DNA of 64,000 nucleotides from Alteromonas sp. LMIT006 (GTDB taxonomy: Bacteria; Pseudomonadota; Gammaproteobacteria; Enterobacterales; Alteromonadaceae): NCBI RefSeq assembly GCF_024300645.1, contig NZ_CP101291.1:1-64000 (forward strand), in the 5' to 3' direction. The notes beneath the pieces are model-generated. The model was not told the origin of the DNA, ran no database searches, and worked only from the letters and a program-made list of their open reading frames with translations. Below are positions 57,732 to 64,000 of the stretch, piece after piece. The first letter of the stretch is position 1. Each line of letters opens with the position of its first letter. A program made the position numbers and the translations under genes.

Positions 57732-58157
57732 ATGCAAGACATTTTTATTTATGCCAGTTTGTTGATTGTCGGTGTGATTGTTGGTGTGGTCATCACAAAG
57801 ATTGCAGTAAAAGACAATAATGACAGCGCTGCCGCGACACAAAAAGAACAAGCCACAGCCATGACTCATGCCCAACTACGTGAGCAATTAGTGGTTGCTA
57901 ACCAAACTTTAGAAGAGTTTGAAACACAAATAGAAATGTTCAAAAATCATCTCACTGAGTTCGATTATATATTAACTTCACATGAACAAAGTGAAGATCA
58001 GCCGCGGATTGCTTTTTTTGGCGAACATGCATCTCCATATATACGTATGAGTCAGAAAACGCCGAAAGAACAGGCTAATCCAGAACATCAGCCAAGAGAT
58101 TTTTCAAACTCTAGCTCAGGACTTTTTGCAGGCGAGCCCACCGACAAAGCAAAATAA
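57732..58157 (+). CDS. zapG: ZapG / YhcB (DUF1043) membrane protein
   Basis: A 141-aa inner-membrane protein with one N-terminal helix (about 5-24, containing LLIVGVIVGVVITK), then a coiled-coil stretch (about 45-80) and an unstructured tail. YhcB/ZapG links cell division and envelope growth. The context, between zapE and degQ, is the usual one for the family. GenBank names vary (YhcB, ZapG). Confidence 0.88.
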   Translation: MQDIFIYASLLIVGVIVGVVITKIAVKDNNDSAAATQKEQATAMTHAQLREQLVVANQTLEEFETQIEMFKNHLTEFDYILTSHEQSEDQPRIAFFGEHASPYIRMSQKTPKEQANPEHQPRDFSNSSSGLFAGEPTDKAK

Positions 58158-58229
58158 ATCTGAACTATTCATCTTGGCCTCGAGTCTGTTGTTAGGCATT
58201 TAACCCAAAACAATAGGAGAACGGTTAAG

Positions 58230-59597
58230 ATGAATAAAAGGTTGCGAACAGCCTGTTTGACAGGCGTGCTTACTGCCCTGACCCTTGCCCCCATTAGCCA
58301 AGCCACAGCGGTTGGTTTGCCTTTTTTTGGCGATAATAAACAAACGCCATCACTTGCGCCCATGCTTGAACAAACCATGCCGGCCGTGGTGAGTATAAAA
58401 GTCGCCGGGACACAAACTTCTAAACAACAAATTCCAGAGCCATTTCGCAAGTTTTTTGGTGCGCCACAAGCGACCGAGCGCCCGTTTCGATCATTGGGTT
58501 CTGGGGTTATTATTAACGCCAATGAAGGCTATATTGTTACCAACGCCCATGTGGTAGCAGAGGCCGATGAGATTGTGGTTACGCTCAATGACGGACGAGA
58601 GTTTACGGCAAGTAAAGTTGGTTCCGATGAGCAATCGGATATCGCTCTAATTCAAATCGAAGGCGAAAATTTGTCTGAAATCCAAATAGCGGATTCGGAT
58701 AATCTACGCGTAGGTGATTTTGTTGTCGCCATTGGTAATCCATTTGGTTTATCGGCGACTGTCACATCTGGTATCGTCAGCGCATTAGGACGAACCGGCA
58801 TCAACCGCGGAGGGTTAGAAGATTTTATTCAAACCGACGCAGCCATCAATCGCGGCAATTCTGGCGGGGCTTTGATTAACCTCAAGGGCGAACTCGTTGG
58901 CATCAATGCGGCGATTTTTTCTACCGATCAGAACGGCGGTAACGTCGGCATTGGCTTTGCTATTCCTTCTAAAATGATGCAAAACTTGGTCAACCAAATG
59001 ATTGAATTTGGTGAGGTTCGTCGCGGCTTGTTGGGCATCGCTGGCAATGATGTAGATGCGGGCTTGGCCGAAGCGTTTGCCTCCACAGTGAGTAAAGGTG
59101 CCTTTGTTGCCGAAGTCACGCCAGACTCTGCCGCGAGCAAAGCGGATATTCAACCTGGTGATATTATTACTCGTGTTGACAACGATGTTATTGAAAGCTT
59201 TGCCGAGCTTCGCGCCAAAGTGGCTAGTATGGGTGCTGGCGCCGAAGTGACCCTAGGTATTATACGCAAAGGTGAAGAGCTTGATATCACTGTCGTGTTA
59301 GGGGATGCAGGCACTGTGACCATGACGGCCGCAGAAATTCATCCTGCATTTGCTGGCGCGACTTTTGAAAATGGCACTGATTTAGCCGGTAATCGAGGCG
59401 TTGAAGTCACGGATATTGAGCCACGCTCACCAGCTGTACAGCTAGGCTTGAAGCAAAATGATGTGATCATCGGCGTGAACCGCCAACGAGTCAACAATGT
59501 TCAAGAATTGCAGGAACGCATGGAAGACAGCAAAGATAATGTCATTGCACTGAACATCCGTCGCGGTAACGCCACCTTGTTTGTCATTATTCGCTAG
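58230..59597 (+). CDS. degQ: Periplasmic serine protease DegQ
   Basis: A 455-aa HtrA-family protease/chaperone for misfolded periplasmic proteins; E. coli DegQ also has 455 aa. A signal peptide covers 1-27 (ending SQATA). The catalytic triad is H107, D137 and S211 (GNSGGAL). Two PDZ domains follow at about 255-345 and 365-450. AGGAG precedes the ATG. A terminator separates it from degS. Confidence 0.95.
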   Translation: MNKRLRTACLTGVLTALTLAPISQATAVGLPFFGDNKQTPSLAPMLEQTMPAVVSIKVAGTQTSKQQIPEPFRKFFGAPQATERPFRSLGSGVIINANEGYIVTNAHVVAEADEIVVTLNDGREFTASKVGSDEQSDIALIQIEGENLSEIQIADSDNLRVGDFVVAIGNPFGLSATVTSGIVSALGRTGINRGGLEDFIQTDAAINRGNSGGALINLKGELVGINAAIFSTDQNGGNVGIGFAIPSKMMQNLVNQMIEFGEVRRGLLGIAGNDVDAGLAEAFASTVSKGAFVAEVTPDSAASKADIQPGDIITRVDNDVIESFAELRAKVASMGAGAEVTLGIIRKGEELDITVVLGDAGTVTMTAAEIHPAFAGATFENGTDLAGNRGVEVTDIEPRSPAVQLGLKQNDVIIGVNRQRVNNVQELQERMEDSKDNVIALNIRRGNATLFVIIR

Positions 59598-59621
59598 ACA
59601 ACAGATGACGTAAATTAACGT

Positions 59622-59658
59622 GGCGCATTTTGCCAATCAACGACAAAATGCGCCTTTT
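59622..59658 (+). terminator. Terminator after degQ
   Basis: GGCGCATTTTG (59622-59632) and CAAAATGCGCC (59644-59654) form a perfect 11-bp stem followed by TTTT. It separates degQ from degS. Confidence 0.92.
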
Positions 59659-59714
59659 GTTATTTAGCCTTTCACATGGCATAATTAACCCATAATAAAT
59701 CTAAAACGAAGTTC

Positions 59715-60785
59715 ATGGCGATTCAGCGTTTAGCAATCTTTTTTTTACGTTCTATGGTAATTGGCAGCATTGTTGCGGTCTTAATTTTGTTACTGGTGCC
59801 TGAATTGCGCCACGGCAGTGGCATTGATATTCGTAATTTGTTCAACGCAGAGACGACACCCAAACGCGCCAGCTATTACGATGCGATTTCTCGTTCAGCT
59901 CCTTCTGTTGTCAATATTTATTCAGTCAGTATCGAGTCCAATGGCTTTTTGAGCAATAGCTCTAGAGAACGAACGAATCTGGGGTCTGGGGTGATCATGA
60001 CGAACGACGGGTACATTTTGACCTGCCATCACGTGATCAACGGCGCAGCATCTATATTCATCGCATTACAAGACAGTCGTTTGTTTGAAGCCCAAATTGT
60101 CGGATATGATTTGTTTACTGATTTAGCGGTACTCAAAATCAACGCGGATAATCTCATTCCTATTCCACAATACCTCGATCCACAAATTAAAGTGGGCGAT
60201 GTCGTGATGGCAATTGGTAATCCCTACAACCTTGGACAAACCATAACCCACGGTATCATCAGCCGAACTGGTCGCAATGGATTGGCAAATTATGTTGATT
60301 TTATCCAAACTGACGCAGTACTCAATCAAGGTAATTCAGGTGGTGCATTGGTTGACTCGGAAGGCTATTTGCTCGGCATCACCAATGCCAATTTTCGTAC
60401 TTTAGATGCACAACGCCGAGTCCTCAATGTGGATGGCGTGAACTTTGCAGTACCTTATCCTTTGGCCTTGCGCGTCATGCAAGAGCTTATATCCAACGGC
60501 AAGGTGACTCGAGGTCAATTAGGATTTTCGGGCAACGAATTCGCTGGCCAAGAAGGGATCATGATCACCAATGTCAGTCCCAATAGCCCAGCTGATTTAG
60601 CCGGCTTGCAAGTCGGTGATGTGTTGTTAGCGATCGATAATGAGCGGATCACAAGTGCCAGTAAAGCACTAGATATGATTGCCGAAACTCCACCAGGCAC
60701 TTTACTCCAATTAAGTATTTTACGAGATGACAGTCCATTGCTGATCCAAGTGACCGTGGGTGAATTACAGGCTGTAACACGATGA
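59715..60785 (+). CDS. degS: Membrane-anchored serine protease DegS
   Basis: A 356-aa regulatory protease that cuts the anti-sigma factor RseA when outer-membrane protein C-termini bind its PDZ domain, starting the sigma-E response. N-terminal membrane anchor about 6-27; triad H106, D136, S208 (GNSGGALVD); one PDZ domain at about 260-350. E. coli DegS has 355 aa. Its stop overlaps the idi start (ATGA). Confidence 0.94.
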   Translation: MAIQRLAIFFLRSMVIGSIVAVLILLLVPELRHGSGIDIRNLFNAETTPKRASYYDAISRSAPSVVNIYSVSIESNGFLSNSSRERTNLGSGVIMTNDGYILTCHHVINGAASIFIALQDSRLFEAQIVGYDLFTDLAVLKINADNLIPIPQYLDPQIKVGDVVMAIGNPYNLGQTITHGIISRTGRNGLANYVDFIQTDAVLNQGNSGGALVDSEGYLLGITNANFRTLDAQRRVLNVDGVNFAVPYPLALRVMQELISNGKVTRGQLGFSGNEFAGQEGIMITNVSPNSPADLAGLQVGDVLLAIDNERITSASKALDMIAETPPGTLLQLSILRDDSPLLIQVTVGELQAVTR

Positions 60786-61324
60786 GCCACGATGCACTGG
60801 TCGTTTTAGTCTCACCCAATGGCGATATTATTGGCACACAAGGTAAATTGGCGGCGCATCAGGACAATGCTTTACATCTGGCTTTTTCGGTCATGCTGTA
60901 TCGCAAAACACGCTCTGGCATTGAAGTATTGATGCAACAACGCGCATTGGACAAATATCATTCAGGCGGACTTTGGGCAAATACCTGCTGCTCACACCCG
61001 ATGCCTGATGAAGCCATTTTAAGTGCGGCGCAACGACGCATTGCAGAAGAACTCAACATCACAAATCCCATAGAATGGCAGATTTGCGGTGAGTTTATTT
61101 ATCAGGCAAGCTTTGCTAATGGTTTGCACGAACATGAACTTGATACCGTATTAATTGGAGAGTTTGACGAGAACCTACCAATAGTTAATCCAGAAGAAGT
61201 GGCTCAACTCAAGTGGTTCGAATTAAGCGAACTCAATCAAGCGGTTGCCAAAACACCAGAGCAATATGCAGTATGGGTACCTTTTGTGTTGGCCAAAGTA
61301 AACGAGTCACTGGCGACGCTTTAG
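60782..61324 (+). CDS. idi: Isopentenyl-diphosphate delta-isomerase, type I
   Basis: A 180-aa Nudix-fold enzyme that interconverts IPP and DMAPP, balancing the isoprenoid precursors. The active-site Cys block WANTCCSHP (about 60-68), the Nudix-like run AAQRRIAEELNI and the later HELDTVLIGEF (with the catalytic Glu) are present. E. coli Idi has 182 aa. It overlaps degS by 4 bases, an unusual pairing that suggests cotranscription and coupled translation. Confidence 0.93.
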   Translation: MSHDALVVLVSPNGDIIGTQGKLAAHQDNALHLAFSVMLYRKTRSGIEVLMQQRALDKYHSGGLWANTCCSHPMPDEAILSAAQRRIAEELNITNPIEWQICGEFIYQASFANGLHEHELDTVLIGEFDENLPIVNPEEVAQLKWFELSELNQAVAKTPEQYAVWVPFVLAKVNESLATL

Positions 61325-61361
61325 TTAATCACCATAATTGTGTATCACGCCACCTAGGAGA

Positions 61362-63713
61362 TTAAATCGCAAACGATTGTTCGGCCATCCACTCTTTGAG
61401 AACGCCCACGTCATTGGCGATGGCTGCTTCCAAATCATCGACCCACTCATTGACGTTTTCCCACCAAGCAGGATGATCGCCTTGTTGGATCTCATTGGCA
61501 ATGCGCTGAATGCGAATTAGACCAAGTGAACTTGCAGCACCTTTTATCTTATGGGCTTGCGAACACACTTCGTCTTTTTCTTTGGCTGCTAGATTAGTCT
61601 GTAAAATCTCAAGATATTCTGGGATCTTCTCTTCAAATACCGCTAAGCTCGTTGTCACCATTTCAGCACCAATCGTGTCAGCAAGCGTTCTGACCAGTTC
61701 CGTATCCATGATTTTATCTAACCCTTTATCGGATTCTGGCTCTTCAACCGGTAGTACCGGGAATTCGTCGATATTATTTGCAAATAATTCATTGAACACT
61801 TGGATAACACGAGATTTTTTTATCGGTTTTGCAATGACGTCATCCATGCCATTTTGCAAGTATTCTTCGCGTTTTTTGATCACATTAGCCGTCAAGGCCA
61901 CTATCGGTGTTTGCATCACCAAGTCTTCGTGAATCACCGTATCGGCAACATCAAAGCCTGTCATATCCGGCAATTGAATATCCAATAAAATTAAATCGTA
62001 GCGAGTGGAGCGAATTTTATCTATAGCCTCTCCCCCAGTCATTGCCACATCGACGTGCATACCAAGTTTTTCTAAAAGTGCTTTAGCCACCATGACATTA
62101 AGTTCAATATCTTCTACCAATAAGATATTTAGCCCGCTGACCTCAAGCTCCTCACGAACGCGTTCTTGATGGCTGATCTCTAATGGGATTTCGACAATAA
62201 AGCGCGTACCTTTACCCACCTCTGAAGTAACCTTAATATGACCATCCATGCGTTCAACCATTTCTTTACAGATTGCCAAACCGATCCCGGTGCCAGTTGC
62301 AGACTGGTGATCAGGGTGATCAACTTGATAATACATGGCAAAGATTTTATCAATATCCGCTTGCGGAATACCCACGCCAGTATCCTCGATAATGAAGCGC
62401 ACATTGGCTCTGGTGTTGTCAATGTTAGTCGCCTCGACCGCTAAAGAGACGTGTCCTTTAGCCGTAAATTTGACAGCGTTGAACAATATATTCCACAAGA
62501 TCTGGCGCAGGCGCGTACCATCAACCATGACATATTTTGGTAACGGCTCATGAATAATGGTTCTAAAACCAAGATTTTTGTCCGCCGCAAGTAATTTGAT
62601 AACGCTGCCTAATTCTTCAGTGAACGTCGCCAGCGATAGGGTTTTGTAAGACAACTCAATCTTGTCACGCTCTAATTTATCCAAATCAATAATATCGTTG
62701 AATATATTCCCGAGGGTAATCGCACTTGCGTAGATGGTACTGACCCAGCCGAATTGCTCGTCATTGAGTTTAGTATCGCGCAACATTCTCGACAAGCCGA
62801 CTATGCCATTTAATGGTGTACGCAACTCATGAGAAATAGTCGCGATGAATTTGGTTTTGTCTTTACTGGCTTGTTCTGCAGCTTTTTCAGCTTTCATACG
62901 CTCAGTCATATCTCGACCAAATGCAAGCAGACCAAGGCGATTGCCATCGTGATCAAAGAATGGAACTTTGCGCATTTCAAAATAACGACGGCGCCCATCG
63001 TGAAAGCGTAACCACAACTCTTCAGTCAAAGACACGTTTTTCTCTAATACTTCATTGTCCGAAGTGACCACCTGACGAGCGAGTTCCTCATCGTACACTT
63101 GATGCGGAGTAAGTCCGAGTAACTCATCTTGGGTTCGCCCCGTTAAGTCCTCTGCCACTCGGTTACAGCCGGCAAACTTGCCCTCTTCATTGCGATAATA
63201 AATTAAATCTGGTGAAGCATCGATGATGGAACGTAACAGCATAGATAAGCGACGTGCTTGAATTTCTTGTTCTGATTTATCGCGAATTTCTCGTTCGAGC
63301 TCTTCAAACACTTTTTCTCGCTCAAGTTGAGCATTACGGCGTTGTTCAATTTCGTAGTTGAGCTGTTTGATATTATTCTGAAGTTCTTTGTTGAGAAGAA
63401 CGTCTTCCTCTCGAAGACTTTCTAATTCTTCAATCACTTCTTTTAAATGAGCTCGAGAATGTTCTAACTGCTTGACCAATTCGCTAAAAAAATACAACAC
63501 CCACGGTGCACTCAGCATCGTTAAGATAATTGCGCTCATAAAATCTTCGAGCGTCGGCTCACTGTCCAAACTCACTCGGATTACGTAGGAACCGCCAATG
63601 GTAAAGCCGAGTGTTAATAAAACAAAAAAGAGACTGAGCTTTAACGTACCGTACCGTTCGACAAAGCTAGCAAAACGAAAAGCCCAAGTGTAACGTGATT
63701 GAGATGAATGCAT
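61362..63713 (-). CDS. arcB: Anaerobic/redox sensor hybrid kinase ArcB
   Basis: A 783-aa hybrid kinase (E. coli ArcB 778 aa). Two membrane helices lie at about 25-45 and 60-78, then a coiled coil (about 85-150), a PAS domain (about 155-265), and HisKA with H295 (SHELRTP). HATPase, a receiver with D578 (LLDIQLPDMTG) and a C-terminal HPt domain with H721 (AHKIKGAASSLG) follow. It senses the quinone redox state and drives ArcA phosphorylation. No cysteines match E. coli's redox pair clearly in the PAS region. AT-rich DNA upstream holds its promoter. Confidence 0.93.
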   Translation of the reverse strand: MHSSQSRYTWAFRFASFVERYGTLKLSLFFVLLTLGFTIGGSYVIRVSLDSEPTLEDFMSAIILTMLSAPWVLYFFSELVKQLEHSRAHLKEVIEELESLREEDVLLNKELQNNIKQLNYEIEQRRNAQLEREKVFEELEREIRDKSEQEIQARRLSMLLRSIIDASPDLIYYRNEEGKFAGCNRVAEDLTGRTQDELLGLTPHQVYDEELARQVVTSDNEVLEKNVSLTEELWLRFHDGRRRYFEMRKVPFFDHDGNRLGLLAFGRDMTERMKAEKAAEQASKDKTKFIATISHELRTPLNGIVGLSRMLRDTKLNDEQFGWVSTIYASAITLGNIFNDIIDLDKLERDKIELSYKTLSLATFTEELGSVIKLLAADKNLGFRTIIHEPLPKYVMVDGTRLRQILWNILFNAVKFTAKGHVSLAVEATNIDNTRANVRFIIEDTGVGIPQADIDKIFAMYYQVDHPDHQSATGTGIGLAICKEMVERMDGHIKVTSEVGKGTRFIVEIPLEISHQERVREELEVSGLNILLVEDIELNVMVAKALLEKLGMHVDVAMTGGEAIDKIRSTRYDLILLDIQLPDMTGFDVADTVIHEDLVMQTPIVALTANVIKKREEYLQNGMDDVIAKPIKKSRVIQVFNELFANNIDEFPVLPVEEPESDKGLDKIMDTELVRTLADTIGAEMVTTSLAVFEEKIPEYLEILQTNLAAKEKDEVCSQAHKIKGAASSLGLIRIQRIANEIQQGDHPAWWENVNEWVDDLEAAIANDVGVLKEWMAEQSFAI

Positions 63714-64000
63714 GGCAATAAATAGTTATTGAACAACAAATACATTGTATCAGAATCTAGTTCTAAGGACACTTTTCAGGTTTGAATAAAAATTGACGTT
63801 AAACCCACCATCAAAACAAGCATTAAAACCCAGTAATAATGAATAAAAATTCATAAAAATGAATAATGTTACAAATTTGTGAACGCATTTGATTAGAATA
63901 AATTCATTTTTTCTACGTTTTTTTTAGAATATTCATCACTATCTATTAGCCCCAATAAAAAAATTAAACAATTGATTTCATTATAAAAAAAGTTTATAAA
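63714..64000. other. AT-rich region upstream of arcB, to the window edge
   Basis: 287 bases with no gene seen; very AT-rich, with repeated AATAAAAATT-like runs (63783-63870). It likely carries the arcB promoter and the upstream region of a gene outside the window. No clear terminator or RNA was recognised. Confidence 0.4.

Overview
The window looks like chromosomal DNA of a marine gammaproteobacterium of the Alteromonadales type. This is inferred from gene content and from the protein styles of ArcB, GlnE, HldE, TamA/TamB, YbiT, DegQ/DegS, PurT and the two-DUF350 protein. There is no 16S rRNA here, so the genus is not settled. Most genes are ordinary core genes with clear starts; one block at the left end is accessory.

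Accessory block (1-7994), on the 3' side of a CAU-anticodon tRNA (7995-8071, minus strand). It holds a tyrosine integrase, a serine recombinase broken by one missing base in a C run, a small membrane protein, a pair of short proteins that look related to each other, and a roughly 500-residue protein. That last protein combines a probable winged helix with motifs resembling the palm of family A polymerases. It is followed by a cluster of CTAATG repeats, a small unknown protein and a DUF3644-like protein with a HEPN-type RX4H motif. The block ends with a decapitated Rhs protein whose tip carries a metzincin motif, translationally coupled to a small lipoprotein that may be its immunity protein. 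The Rhs reading frame begins exactly at the CCA end of the tRNA. The most novel-looking parts are the polymerase-like protein with its repeats, and the Rhs metzincin/lipoprotein pair.

Core part, left to right. rimK, an M14-type peptidase gene and a RimB-like aspartic protease gene form an overlapping operon for ribosomal protein S6 tail modification (8286-10650). Next come a DMT exporter, a secreted metzincin-type metalloprotease, hldE, a DUF350 protein divergent from glnE, an LpxL-type acyltransferase, a multi-PAS hybrid kinase, fadE with a candidate FadR site, and tdk. An ACAD11-like dehydrogenase, an APH-type kinase, an SDR and a BASS transporter then form an apparent operon (27387-31365). 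Its composition resembles known 4-hydroxyacyl-CoA degradation routes. After it come a serine hydrolase, tamA-tamB, a YjbQ protein, a probable ribbon-helix-helix protein divergent from an MscS channel, an amidohydrolase, purT and ybiT.

The right third has the glycine cleavage operon gcvT-gcvH-gcvP with a divergent LysR regulator, a TerB-like protein, an HDAC-like deacetylase, a TPR protein with a DEDDh exonuclease, and a coniferyl-aldehyde-type dehydrogenase. Then come RNase P RNA (rnpB, minus strand), a YebC/YeeN-family protein, zapE divergent from zapG, degQ, degS overlapping idi, and arcB. Several intergenic regions hold strong dyads: Rho-independent terminators, two hairpins that could mask Shine-Dalgarno sequences (purT and the serine hydrolase), and probable operators. 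No CRISPR array, insertion sequence or rRNA was seen.
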